Positions 21,868 through 35,154 of a stretch of DNA of 64,000 nucleotides are shown one piece after another; the first letter of the stretch is position 1, and each line of letters begins with the position of its first letter. The stretch covers positions 62,001 through 126,000 of the forward strand of contig VKHL01000066.1 in NCBI GenBank assembly GCA_015146655.1. The letters run 5' to 3'. The DNA comes from Ochromonas danica. Lineage: Eukaryota; Sar; Chrysophyceae; Chromulinales; Chromulinaceae. The notes below the pieces were generated by a model, which saw nothing but the letters and a program-made list of their open reading frames with translations, was not told where the DNA came from and ran no database searches. Both the position numbers and the translations under genes were made by a program.

Positions 21868-24800
21868 TCAATCCATATGGAACTTCACCAGAAATTTAGA
21901 TAGTTTCATAGCGACTATTAGTGGAAGATGAATATCTTCAATAAAGAAGGACTTCAAATTCCTATATAGGGCTCCACTATTCTCCTCCATGCGTTCATAT
22001 TTCACCAATTCAAAGATATCAGTAAAGTCACTCCAAGTATTACAACCATGCTCTCGTAACTTTGTGACAACTTCTTGTATCAGCCTTGAATCTTCAATGC
22101 CCACTCTAGCTTTCATCTCCTCAACCAAAACATCCTTTTCACGGTTGCATAGCAAATCCACAGCTTGACTTTGACCCATACCGTCAAGAGAATTTTCCGA
22201 CTCAACGTCGCCATTCTTTCTGCGCGAACTCAATCCTACCACTAATTTATTGTTTGAAACCGATATATATACATTTTCATGTGAATCTAATTTGTGAGAG
22301 ACGTGCTCCCACAAGCCGATATCAAGCCATTCATGACGCAGAGTCCAACTATCTGAACCAGGAGACAAAAGACAACTATTCCTGGTAGGGTTCTTCATTT
22401 CGCACCATGCAATATATCCAAGACAACAGTCCTTTATCCACTTGGGCCACGCTGTATCCAAGCATTTGCGAACGAAAAATAGTAGTCCCTGTAATTTGAA
22501 CTTGCTTAACACTGATGGGTGAAGCAGTGCTCGATGAGCGCTGGCAACTAAGCGCTGCTGCCATTGCGGACCAACTGCATTTGGACCAGTCGATAGCGGA
22601 AGAGTACTCATGTAGTTGGCAGTTGAGCGAAGAACATCCGCAAAGTTGGACAAACGCATAAGACAATGGGCCTTCCATTCGGGGGAAAAGGAACGACCCC
22701 ATTCATCATAAACAACGTCAAGCAAATCAAAGAAGTCGAAGAGATCCATAAGATCTACAAAAAGCAACTGCAGCTCGCTTGGTGTAGCCGAAGGTGTCGA
22801 ATTAGCCCAAGCAATGAGGCATCTTGCAATAGAAATTTTGCAAAGAGGGGCAACATGCGTGAGGAAAGTGAGATCCACTGACAATAGAGTGGTACGTGGA
22901 GTATCGAAGAGGTTCTTGGTGTCGCTATGAACTACATCAAGAGGAAAGCAAAGTTGCCAACAGAAATCAATGGACTCGAAAGAACCACCACTCCCCTTTG
23001 CATCGACCTCAAAGACGCTCAGGGAATCGAGTAAAGCTAATAAACCCGGTATACCAAGCTTTGTGTTGGAACATGCCGTACGATCTGGCGCAGAAGAGTT
23101 GAAAGGAACAACTAACATACCCAAAGGTATGTCGGCATAAAGTTGGTTCTCGCTGAAAAGACTGTCAAAGAGATTGCTTAATTCTTGAATAGGATCGACA
23201 ACCAAAGGGTTGTTTAGGAAAATTGTCTCTTTTAAAGCTTGAATTGAAACAGTAGGGGATAAAACCCTCAGGATCATTGGATTAGAATTGACGAAAACAC
23301 CGAAATCATCACCGGGAGAACAAATTTCACTATTACTGCTCCCAGAGCTCAGCACCGTCACGGATACCAATGCACCGCTTTGATCTAAAAGTCGCAATAG
23401 CTCAAGAGTGGATGGCATACCACTTGAATCCTCCTCGGTCAACATGACTTGTACTGGTCGTAAACAGAGTGCTGAGAGATCCAAACTAGTTGATTCATTG
23501 ACTGCAACATGAGAAACTTTCGATTTGGAGAGGACACGTTGTACATCATCTATTCTTTCTTTCAATGGAGTTGTTTCATGATCAATAATAGGCTTGCTGA
23601 TGAACTCGACCACAACTTGTGGTTCCCACATGTCGAAATCAACGAATTGAAGAATTCCCGAAGAATTTCCGCGCAAAAAGCAGCCTCTCAACGACAGGGA
23701 AGCGGAGGATACCAGGATGGCCTTATAATAGAGACTGATGATAACACGGACATTGCCCTCTTCTGCATCTCCTGCATCCACACAACCGACTAGAATGGGA
23801 AAGACTGGACATTCAATGTTCCACAACAGAGGAGCTTTACCATCTTGCATTGGGGTAGCGCAATGAAGAGGGAGGCGACGATTGTCAGAAAGAACACAGC
23901 ATACTTGAACAGTGAAATAAGAGAAGTGTTGAAAATACTCCACTTCACGAGAGAAAGTGGAACTGGGCATATAACGCAAAATAACGAGATTGACACCTCC
24001 TAGATCCAGAACAGGAAAGTGATAAACACGCAGAATATCATCCTCCATTGTAGTGGCGGCTGAGGAAGTAGGAATACTGTCAGGCAAGCTCCTTCCGGGA
24101 GAAGGGCTGGGTTGCACCAGTTGTCGATGCGTATGTCGTGGAGATACAAAGGAGGATTGTTTTTTCTGCTCTAGTGATGGGCGGGCAGGTAAGTATCGCG
24201 GTGTCTCACTCAACCCATTTATCGCTGTAATCGAGAGCAAGAAAGTTGGTGAGATAAGAAAATAGACATTTATCTATTTTCTAGGTAAAGCTAACCTTGT
24301 CGAAGACTTCTATTCGAATAATAGCTGTCTGAAGCATGCAAGGATTGGCCTTGGTTGTCTATTGTAATGCTCCTCCCTTGTCCTGAGATGCGCTCTTTTC
24401 CTTGGCTGCTTTTTCGAAGGCAACCTATAAGGTTCTCTATATTTGGCCTCCTTGTAAATATTGGCTGAAGCATGTCCTCGGTACACGAATAAAATTGATG
24501 AGGTGCTGGTTCGGAAAACAACCAAAGGGTGTAGGTACGCCTCTGCTCTGCTTGACGGGCCAACACCACACCTTCCAGCCAGCCATAACTTTGGTGCAAG
24601 CATTGCACTATTGAACCTAGTCTGTAGCTACTAACAGCACCACTCGCGGAGTTTTCTTCATCTGCCCCAAAGCCCGGACTTTCAAGAACTTCAAGTACAT
24701 TGCTCGAGGACAGATACCGTCTTTTCCATTCTCTGTCTTCCAGAGTCTCAACACACAATAGATCATCGCGATCAAATTGAACTAAATAGGCTAATTGCTC

Positions 24801-27463
24801 CCAACGAGTATCAGGGTTCGAGATGGACAGCCACTGACCAGACCACAAAAGTTGCGCTCCCCCACCAGAGAGAGCGATATTGTTATCAGTTGAAGAGTAG
24901 TTGTGTTCAACTTCCAGACCATTGACATTGTCCATGTTGGCGAGTTTCCAATCAACAGTGAAAGATGATTCATTCCCAATATCAGGTTTCTGATTTCTCA
25001 AACTCAACCTTGCAGCAGCAGCATTATTATAAACATTGAGGACAGCCTTTGAATTATCGGAAGTCGCAAATTCTTTCTTTGAAGCGGGTATCAGATGGGA
25101 AGAATTTTCAGCCCCTAGAAGAGTCAACCGCTTCATTAGATGCTGCCAGTGTTTAATCAAGGCCAAACGCACATACTCTCGGCCTGGAGGCATCAATCGG
25201 CACGCTTGCACATTGTGCTCCTGATAACTAATTTGCTGCGGGATGTCCCCGTTGATTTCTTCTATAACTTCATATTTCACATAATAACTACCATTGTTTT
25301 CGACTTTTAACACCTTGCCCTTGCACCATGTCATACTTTCACGCAAACGAACATCAACAATGTCTTTGGCTCGAAAATGGAACCGCAATTGGCGACCGCG
25401 TACCGCAGGTAAGTCAACATTTGTCTCCAATCTGACAAAATAGGTCCCATCGCCATTATCGTGCGCAACCCGACCACGTTTCCAGACGCCACCCTCGAAA
25501 GTAGTTGTTTCCCCACCAGTACTCCAAAAGAAAACATCCACATAGTCTCCACGAACGTAGTACCCAGGATCATAAAAATTGTCTCGGATGTCATCGTCAA
25601 GTGGCGGATAAGGCAATATGGAGGGACTACTCATCTCATGAGCTTGCGGAAAACCCTTAACTTGGACCAGATAAAGGTTGGCATCCAGAACTTCCCGAAT
25701 GACAGCGGGCACCCAGGTACAATCTCCACAAAATCTGACAACCACAGACTGCCCCAAAAAATAACAGGTCGGCGAACTACCAAACATTCTTTGAGCATCA
25801 TTTACATTTGTCTCATCTTCTGCTTTCGAAATTCCGTCCATGCTTTGGTTATTAACAGGTGTAGGAGCAACGAGAGAAGATGACGCGAAGTCAAGATTGC
25901 TTAGAGGGCCCAAGCCTGTCGAACGAAGAAATCGATGACCACCGCGGATTTTGTTTTCACGAATATTGCTTTTGATCTGTCAGAGATTATATCATTACTT
26001 AATATAAGCTGTTTGTTTGGTGATTCATGAGTGCTTCTTACCTGGCCGTCACCAAATAGCACAGAATATTTGAAGTCCACGGTTACTGCTAGAATTTCAC
26101 CTTGTACCCACCTAACACAGACATTAAAATTAACATTTATATAAAAATGTTTAAATCTAACTCCACTTACGACGTTTCATCAACGAGCGCCTCAACATGA
26201 TCCCCGACTTCCCAATCGTCTCGGAGGTCGCGACCGTTTATGCCTCCAAAGACAGAATCCTCTACCAGGGTTCTATGCACAAGTATTATTGTATCAAGAA
26301 GCAATAAAGCATAATAGAACTACAGGTGAGACTTCTTACCTAATCACCAAAGGATGTCCACGTGTTGACACGATCGTATTCAACAGAGAAGCATCCAGAT
26401 CACGCCACGGATCTTCAAGAGATACTTTGGAAGAAGACATAGGCACAAGTTCCGAAAGAGGATCTTGGTAGCTTTCCACAGATTGCCTGGTCACTACATG
26501 CAACAGGCGTAGAGTCGAGTTGTCGGAGAATGCTGCGAGAAGTCTAGCCTTGCCGTCTTCAGTCCAAAGAGAATTGAAGAGAGCTAGGTGCACCAACCCT
26601 CGATTGTTACGAACAATCACAGACAGTCGATCAAGCAGGTCACTGTTTGTCCAAGAGAGGCCATCCAATTGCAACGTGGACAGTTGCGTATTAGAGCTGA
26701 GATTCTGTTCCAACCAAGCCAGCAACTCTTCTGCATCTTGAATAGAGTCTCCTTTATTCCAGAGGATCTGTAAAGTCTTCAAGGATTGACTTGCGGACAA
26801 AGCCACAGGATTAGTCAAGGGCTGGCTGAGATGGAACCCCACAGCGAACAAGCGGATCAACGTTTTATTTCTGTCAAGCACTGAGAGAAGCTCTTGACTA
26901 GACCCATCGCAAAACATTTGAAGTGACTTGAGGTCAGTGTTCTTTTTGAGCTCGGCCACGACCAGGTCGACTTCATGATCAAATCGTAACGTGTGCGGAA
27001 TCATCAGCACAGGTTGAGACACGGAGCAGCCACAGAGGCTACGAATATAGCTTGAGTCTTCAAATAAGCGAAGAAGACTGGCTATTAAAGGATGAATCTC
27101 ATTTGCACCACAGACAACTGAACCTTCGCACGGGGTGGAGAAGGAGCGCAAGATGGGGTTGCCCAGAAGGTTGATTGACTCGATGCCCTTGTTCGAAGCC
27201 AATAATGCCAACAGCAACTCACATCCTCGTTCCTCAACACGGTTATTCATGAGGTTGAGAGCTCGCAGATTGTCGTTAGCTAAGCAGCTGCTCAGCAGAG
27301 CCTCCGCCACTTCGTCGGTGAGCTGGCAGTTGGACAAGACCACTTCGCTGGGCTTATTCTCCTCAATCCAGCTCTTAAACAGAGCCACCTCATCGGGGCG
27401 AACTAGGGGATGGTCGGAGAGATCAACTTTGTCTGTATTGGCGGATTGGATGAGAGACTCCAT
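21868..27463 (-). CDS. Giant leucine-rich-repeat plus Tudor/Agenet-like protein
   Basis: Five exons (27463-26340, 26272-26171, 26111-26042, 25976-24296, 24224-21868) splice in phase to 1777 residues. Residues 1 to about 370 are RNI/RanGAP-type LRRs (VVLSNCQLTDEVAEALLSSC, LRALNLMNNRVEERGCELLL). Next come several small beta-barrel modules of Tudor/Agenet type: DDWEVGDHVEALVDETS with WVQGEILAV, GVWKRGRVAHDNGDGTYFV, and WCKGKVLKVENNGSYYVKYE. The last 790 residues are unfamiliar, with a beta-rich start and a helical end (SRLIQEVVTKLREHGCNTW). Tudor/Agenet folds read methylated lysine or arginine, or bind DNA or RNA, so a chromatin or RNP scaffold is possible (inference). The final intron has a weaker GTTAGC donor. 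No in-frame ATG lies at the start of exon 5, which supports one gene. Confidence 0.7.
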
Positions 27464-27798
27464 TTCTTCCTCTCCTCCGCCAAAACAATCTTATTAAGTT
27501 AAAACACGTTTCACCATCCAACGTTACGGCACTAGTCTAGTACGTTACGCTGCATCATCCTTCTCTTCTATCCAAGCGATTGATGTCCCTACAATAAGGC
27601 AATTATCGTGTTAAAGGACCAGGGCTATAACATAATAATATAATGCGGCAGACAGAATAATGTCAACTGAGCAAATTGGTCAATCATATCACGGTTTTTT
27701 GAACACTTCCTCCATGTGTTAACTTAAGAAGGCGCTCACTCTCAACTGAGGGCGTCCCAGCAGAATGAGAGAGGGAGGAAACCTTCAACAAGAAAATT
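27464..27798. promoter_or_regulatory. Shared divergent promoter region of the LRR-Tudor gene and ATG2
   Basis: 335 bp between two start codons on opposite strands, so both promoters must lie here or extend into the genes. No TATA box is obvious; an AT-rich stretch occurs around 27595-27660. Confidence 0.45.
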
Positions 27799-30700
27799 AT
27801 GGATGGGATTTTCCGGTCGATAACCGATAATAGCTTAAGGAGAATATATAAGTTCATCCTCAAGCGTGTTCTGGGGAGGTATCTCCGTGACGAACTCCTA
27901 GTGGAGCAAGTCGTCGTGCAATCTCGCGAGGGCGTTGTCCTGCTGAGAGATCTTGTCCTCAACGCAGACAAAATTAACGAAGACTTCCTGTTCGCTGCAC
28001 CTTTAAAAATTGTCTCTGCCAGTGTAAAGGAGATACGAATCTACATCTCCTACAGTTCCTTGCTCACCGAGAGCTGCAAGTTTGAGGTGGACTCTGTTGA
28101 CCTCTTCGTCCAGATCGAACAGGACGATGGGCGAAGAAAAGCCAAAGAAGAAGAAGAAGAGAATGAGTATGTCTCTGGGGCGGAGGAAGAACAGGAACAG
28201 GCCACTCTAGAGGAGGTGCCGTCCTTTGGAGAGGACACTGCCCAGGAAGGATTGGGCTATCTGGCCTACTGGATTCAGATCGTCATCGCCAAGTTAAAAG
28301 CCCACATAAATCATGTGGCGGTGCATATTCTGCCTCCCAATTCCTCTCGAGGATCGCTTTCCGTGAGAGTGGATCTTTTTGACATCTCTTTCCACAATAC
28401 TGACCCGCAGAGCTTTGAGGGCCGCGCCTCCTCTCTGCAGCTCTCTTCTCTCATTGTGGAGAAACATCAGCAGGATATAATCGCCAATCTTGGCAACACA
28501 AAGGTAATCTATGTGGGACGGGCGGGATTGCGTTTTGGCGAGCTGGATAGTGTTTGTGTTCTTCGCGATAGAACAGTGATAAGGCTAACTCAAGGAAAGG
28601 GCCAAACCAAAGCTACGGGTATAGAGGTGGATATTTCTGTTCCCTCTTTAGATGTCAACCTCTCGGTGGAAAGTTTGCAGTTGATCATTGACCTGATGGC
28701 CTGTTTTGCCGCGCGTGTTGAAACGGAGGGAACAGCTGACGCGACTCTGCAGCAGCTTCTAAGAACCCTCGAGGGATTGAAAGAAAAACGATCTAGGCAC
28801 CTACAAAATGAAAGAGAGAATCTAGAAAGACTCAAAAGCGGTCAGAGACCTTCCAACAAGCCAATGCAGGACGTGAATGAGCACGACTTGGAGATCATTG
28901 CACTCTATACCCAGCAGGTTCAGATCTACTACTATATTGCCAGTGCGCAATTTTCTGACATATACCCTGTTTCATTTGTTAGTATCAACGTGTTCGCGAA
29001 AGGTTGTTGAAGGGAAAGGCTGGGCACGATCGATCCTCTCTGGCGAATAGTGCCTTGCCCTCCAGCTTGATATCAATGGAGACAATTGGAGACGATGAAG
29101 AAGAAGGGTTTCCTTCGAGCCGAAGCAGTTCAGAAGATGACCACGATAGTGAGTTTTTGGATGCCCGATCTCGTTTGGGGAAATCCGTGCTGGACCATTC
29201 GTCTGTCTTGACCAAGGAAAGGTGAGTAACTTGGGATTTTGCTCTTTCAACGCTGGAGCTAACAATGGTATATGACAGTCTGCTTGGAGCCAGCCACCTT
29301 TTTTCCTCGGCGAGGGAAACGTTTACCCTCGAGGAGATCTTCAGCTTGCGTTTGCACTTTTGTTCCATTTCGATTCAATTCTCCTTTGCCACAAATAATG
29401 ATGAACGAGAGCGAATCAAGTTAATGATAGAAGATGGGATAGTTTCTGCTTCTTATCTTTTTCGGGCAAGTCCATCTTTGGGAGCTAGTAAAAGCATGAG
29501 CAAGATCCACGTATCCCTTTCGAAAGTGGATTTGCTTGAAGAAATTGAGAGTTCCTCTGCACCTTTGAAAAGCGTGTGGTTGATGAGCTTCAATACCAAC
29601 CAGCCGCATTCTGAGAAAGTTATTTACTCCTCACCGAGCGTAAATATTGATGCTGAGATTTGCTCGTGGGGTGGGAAAAGCGGCGAAGAGGAAGGCTCTA
29701 CTCCCTCCGTGAGGGTGAATGTTGGCCTGCAACCGCTTGTGATTTCTTTCTCTATCGATTTCATCAATAAGTGGGTGGAACGATTTTCCAAAATTCGCCC
29801 TTTAGAAATGACTAACGAAACCTCCTCCGCCCTGGTGGACTTGGATATCAAGATAGAAAATATTGATTTGTTCGTGTTTTCGCACAGACTTCTCTCTGAC
29901 AGCGTCTGGTCCACGCTGAATGATTCGCTGAGGTTAGATCTCGTGACAGAATGCTGGGAGGAGATATCCCTTCTTGGCTCTATGCTCTATTTGCAAAAGC
30001 ATCTTGTGGGTAAACCTGGCGGTCTCTATTTGCAGTTCAGAACTGTAGCTCTGCTCTTAAGTAGCTCTGAAAGTGAATTATCTCAGCAAGCTGCTCTAGA
30101 GATGGATCGAATAGATTTCTCTCTTCTCATGCCGAGAATCTTCCGCGATCCCACGGAAGATTACAAAGAGACTATCAGTTATTGGCGATCACGCCTCATT
30201 AAAGTCAGTAGCGGACAACATCGCGATGAAAGAATCTCCATCAGGCGGCAGTCTGCGCTGGTAGACAACTTTGAAGGCAAAGATTTAACAAGTTGGTCCT
30301 TTATTGAAGAAGGAGGAGAAGAAGAATCAAACGATCTGGGACCTATTCCTCCGAGGTTGGCTGCCTCCCAAAGGATGGTGATTTCTGCTTACAAGCTTGA
30401 AGCAGGTAGTGTTCCATTGTCACCTTTTGCTGTTTCATTTTAATAACGATCAATTGTAATGCTATTTTTCAGTTATCCAGCAAAGAGAATACAATGCATT
30501 GATTATGCTTGGCTCTATCCTTGCTCCGCCTTCTCCGACTTCAAAGGAAGATACTGTTCAGCCCTCCGCCTCTTCAATGCGCTCCAAGGAAGCATCTTTT
30601 GGACTAAGGCTTACATGCAAGCTTGCTATTATAACCCTTAAGGAAGACCAAACCTCGGTTTTGGAAGCAGTAATTGATCGAAGCCAACAGATATCAGCTT

Positions 30701-33700
30701 TCGACGAGCTATGTCAAGTTTTGAGAGAGTTGAGAGCCATGGCCACTGAGCAGTCCTCTTCTGTGAAAGAAGTTCCTGATTTACCTCTTGTATTGTGCGC
30801 TTCTATTCGTAAACCGATCATTGAGGTCGTTTCTGCAGATCAAAAGATATTTCTCAGCCTCAAGGCCAATGACCTTTCTCTGTTTGAAATGTCATCTGAA
30901 GAGTATGATGAGCTGTTAAACGAAGGTTTCGATTTCGATATTCGCGACGTTCCTGTTGTTCGAAGTGGTCGAGGACGTCATCGCATCCCATTCATTCACC
31001 GAGCTTCTCCAAGCGTGAAGAGGCCGGATGTGACGTCCACCGCTCAGGAACAGAGTACTGGTGCTGGAATCTCTCTCTTGGGCGATCATGATCGCTTTGG
31101 TTATGCGTTTGAAGTAAAGCTGTGCATTGCTAAGGCCACCACAAACGTGAATGGCTCTACTGCGGGAAATAGTAATATTCTCAACCAGACAGTGGAGTTG
31201 TTTATCGATTTCCATGACATAATGTGGAATCATGATCCAGCTTCTACCTGGCTCCTCAAATTAGTGCGCTTCCTAACACCTCTTACTGCTTCCGAAATCC
31301 TCGAAATGAACATTGAAACAGTCGCTGGAGAGGTGTTTTCATTGCGAGAAGTGTGGGAAAATCATCCACCTCTGGTTGAGCGTATTGATCAGCTTTGTGA
31401 TTCGTTGCTTTACCGCGATCTTTCAACCTCAGCAACCCATCTTTCTGTCGCAGATCAAGACAAGCGAGGAGCGTCCGCTCCCAGCATGCCTTTTGAGATG
31501 ACTAAAATCCTTGTCAGAGTACGCAAAAGTGTGATCAATTACTGCGATGTTGTTAACAATGGTTTTGCAGTTCTTTCTGTCGATCTCCTCACTCTATACT
31601 CAACTATCGTCTCCGATTCTCCACGATTTGTCCTGAAGATTGCTTTAAAAGGTTTGAGTCTGCGTGTGGCTCCTCTTGAGCGTGTGTTCGGATCAAGTCA
31701 GTTTATGAATCAATTGGCAGAGATTTTGAATGTTGACCACATCAAGGCAGTTATTCGAATTAAAGATGGAGAGAAAGAAGACCTGTCCTTGAACTTCAAT
31801 ATTGGAGATTGTTCGCTACATGCCTGTTCTGACTCGTTAGTAATATTTGTGGTAAGATATTGTGCTGTGCTTCATCATTGTGTTATTTGAAAGTCTTCTT
31901 CTTGCCTGTGTGTGCATGCAGAATACCTCGAAACATTGGTTTGACGATTTCCAATTAGCATGCATGCAGTCTGAGAAGATTCTCAGAACCAAGAAGCACG
32001 TTTCAACCAGCACTGTGGAAGCAAATGAGTTATCGTCTGAAGCAGTTGAGGTCGAACAGGTTCGTACCTGTGATGCCTCGCAGCCACCTGAGGGCGAGAA
32101 GTTGCTAGCTTTGGTGAAGAGGCAGATGTTTCACGAAGAGGTCAGTGCTTATATCTGATCATCTAATGATGCTATTACATTAACCCTTCATCGTATAGAC
32201 CATGGCGAATGAAGGTGATGAGCAAGCGGTCAATGGATTTAATTTAAACACCCTGATTAGAGAAGAATTCTACCAAACCAACGCTGAAGACAAGTCTTTA
32301 GAAGAAGCTCTTGATGAATGCAACAGTCTGAAGCAAGAGTTTTGCATTCCAGATTATGACTATGAAAATGACTTTCCAGCCGATGAGCTGATGAGCTATG
32401 GTGACTTTGCGAGTGAACCAGAGGGACATGCTAACGATGATAGTGAAAGCATGGCCAACATCGAAGATGTAGTTTTCAATTCACCTGGGGTAGCAAATGA
32501 AGATAGCTCTGTTCTTACCTCTATTGCTGATAATTCCGAAGCAAACGAGAAAGGTCATCCCATCCAGAGCTTCAACTTCTTCTCTTTCCAGGCACCGCCC
32601 ACTCAATCAGTGGAAGAGGTCGAACTTGAAGATTTGGCTGCCAAACGTTATTCTACCTCGGAAGCCGATCTAAATATGTCAGGAGTGGAAGGAAACGATG
32701 TGATCTTTGAGAACAGTTTGGAGCGTGGTGTTCTCGTCGAGAGTGACATGGATGATGCAGAACTTCGTGCCTTGGAGGATGTGGACCGTGCTTGGCAGAA
32801 AAGTGAGCTGGCAACCGTCTCTGCAGAAGACGAGCAGCAAGCCACTTGGTATCGTGAAGAGATCCCAATAGAAGCAATAGTAAGAGATGAGCGCTCTTGT
32901 TATTTCTCTTTCTAGAATTATCATGATCTTATTCGCATTATTTTGTTAGTTGCGGAACAATTACATTCCCCTTCCCAGCACTCTTTCGGGCCATGGGGAC
33001 CCACGATCAAGTGAGTCTTCTATTTTGATAAAGCACTTCTGATGTGGTTTTTGCGTTAATGCGCTATTGCTTGCCTTCTAATAGGCGAGGAGCGATCTCT
33101 TCCAGCGGAAACGGTGGTGACACTCTCTCTGGAAAAAGTCAGAATGCGTCTTTTCGCTGGAAAAGAGTGGAGAGAAAATAATGAATCGCAGGTTTCGCAT
33201 GTTTCCCAGGTTTCTCTGCCCATCGATCGCCCCTCTCAGAAAATGAAGATGACTAAGTCAGTCAAGTTCGCTGCAAAACCTCTTTTCGAAAACTGCCCAC
33301 CAACCTCCTCGCATAAAGAAGATAAAGCGAAACAGGTTTGTCACTGTTCACTCCTCGCTGTTTGAAATGTGTACATTCAGCTCTTTGAAATGTTGAATAG
33401 AAACATATAACTTCAACAGAGAAGCAAGGCGCCGATTCTCGCGCTGCCAAAGACTTCCTTGAGATTACCATGAGAGCAGTGCGCTTGGTTCATTACAATT
33501 ACAAATCACCTTATTCAGATACCGATAGCTCCAGTGAGCCTATGGAAGGAAAGAAAGAATTGGATTATCCTCGAGAGCGCATCTTCTTTTCTGTCCAAGA
33601 TTGGTTGTTTTCCTTTGGAGGTCCTGAAAAGAGTTTACGAAAGAAAGTGTTAGGGTTGTGGCAGAATCAAGAAAGACCCAGAGATGCCTCTCAACCTGTG

Positions 33701-34783
33701 CTGAAGGTTACGATGCTTGGATTCCGAGACAACAATTCCTCTGCCGCTGCATCTGAGTATCGCTTGAAAGTCTCTATTCTTCCTATTCGTTGCTTCTTCT
33801 CCAGTGAGCTGCTGGACTTCATAAAAGAACTGATTGGTCTCATTCTATCCAGCGCACCACATTCTGTTAATTATAGCAACCAAGGAGATAATGACGCTGC
33901 CACAACCACCGAAGGAGAAGAACGAGAAGTGAAAGCAGAGGGAGGAGTGTTTTTTCAGCATGTTGTGGTTACAGCAACCCAGCTCAAGATTGACTACCAA
34001 GCATCATATGTCAATCTGAAGGCCCTTCGCGAAGGGGATTTTTTGCAGTTATTGAATATTCTTCCGGTTGAAGGACTGGAGATTGAGTTACGTAGTCTGC
34101 GTTTCAAAGGCATCGAAGGGAGCGCGGTAGGACGCAAGTTGGCAGAGGCATGGGTACAAGATATATACAGCACACAACTCCATCGCTTGCTATCAGGAGC
34201 AGCTCCTTTGAAAGGGCTTTTCCATGTTGGCTCAGACATACATGCACTATTGTTTTTGCCGAGAGATCAGAGCCAGTCGAAAGGCTATTCGCGAGACATT
34301 ATGCGATCCATAACGAAACAAATGCACCACCTCGCTCGAACAGTGGTTAGAGAGAGTTTGGACTTGTCTCATAAAATGACTCGTTTTCTTGCAACTACGA
34401 TTGCAGATTTGGCATCTTCTGAGGCTTCAGAAGGTGTTGAGCCATCTGAGGAGAGAGCCTCCCAGCGCCTCCACGGGGATTCATCTCGCAACCAACCACG
34501 TTCCTTCACCGAAGGTATACAGCGTGCGTATTCAGTGGTTCGACAGGAGGTAAGTGAAGTTGCTGACACAGTCATTGCTGTGCCTGTTCGCCAATATGAG
34601 CGCCTGGGACCATCGGGAATGGTTTCGGAGGTTGTTAGAGTGCTGCCAGTTGCGATCTTGCGACCATTAGCAGGACTGACGGAGGGTCTGTCCTATACAA
34701 TCCTCGGACTTCGCAACCTTATTGATCCCAATTCAAGGATAGACGAAGAAGATGCATTTAACGTTGATTTAAATGGAAGATGA
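27799..34783 (+). CDS. ATG2: Autophagy lipid-transfer protein ATG2
   Basis: Nine exons (27799-28917, 28983-29221, 29279-30405, 30473-31851, 31922-32140, 32199-32879, 32950-33010, 33085-33335, 33422-34783) give 2145 residues. The chorein N-terminus is clear: RIYKFILKRVLGRYLRDELL, VVLLRDLVLNADKINEDFL. The C-terminal ATG2 domain carries IQRAYSVVRQEVSEVADTVI, VVRVLPVAILRPLAGLTEGL and YTILGLRNLIDP, the conserved amphipathic helix region that tethers membranes. ATG2 is a rod with a hydrophobic groove that moves lipids from the ER to the growing phagophore, together with ATG9 and ATG18/WIPI. Length is at the upper end for the family (about 1600-2300). The middle is low-complexity acidic (32200-32880). 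The exon 9 acceptor is CAACAGAG, six bases from the start of a poorer alternative. Confidence 0.9.
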
Positions 34784-35154
34784 TAATTAGGCGCGGCACA
34801 ATGATCGTGAAACATTCGCTAGTGAGGCTAGAGTTTCACTACTTAATTTAATGTCTACAAGGAGTATATGGATGTGCATTTCAATCCATGGCTCAACTTT
34901 CTTCGACAGATCTTAAAGCTTAACGAGCACATGCTGCCACAACTAGAGAGGAAAACACCACCACCACAACATGAAAAGAAACAACACCCGTTCAGCGTTT
35001 CAGTGTTGGAAGTCGTCATTGCAGTGGTGAAGCATTAAGCAACAGAATGACCACTGCCAATCTAGAGAGTTTGTTGCAGATATGGATACAATGGAGAAGG
35101 GCAACGGCCCATCTGATCAACAGCAATAGCCCCGAGAAACAAATTCCACAATAT
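34784..35154. other. Spacer between convergent ATG2 and AMPK genes
   Basis: 370 bp of 3' flanks. AATAAA-like signals are not evident. No open frame of note. Confidence 0.4.
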
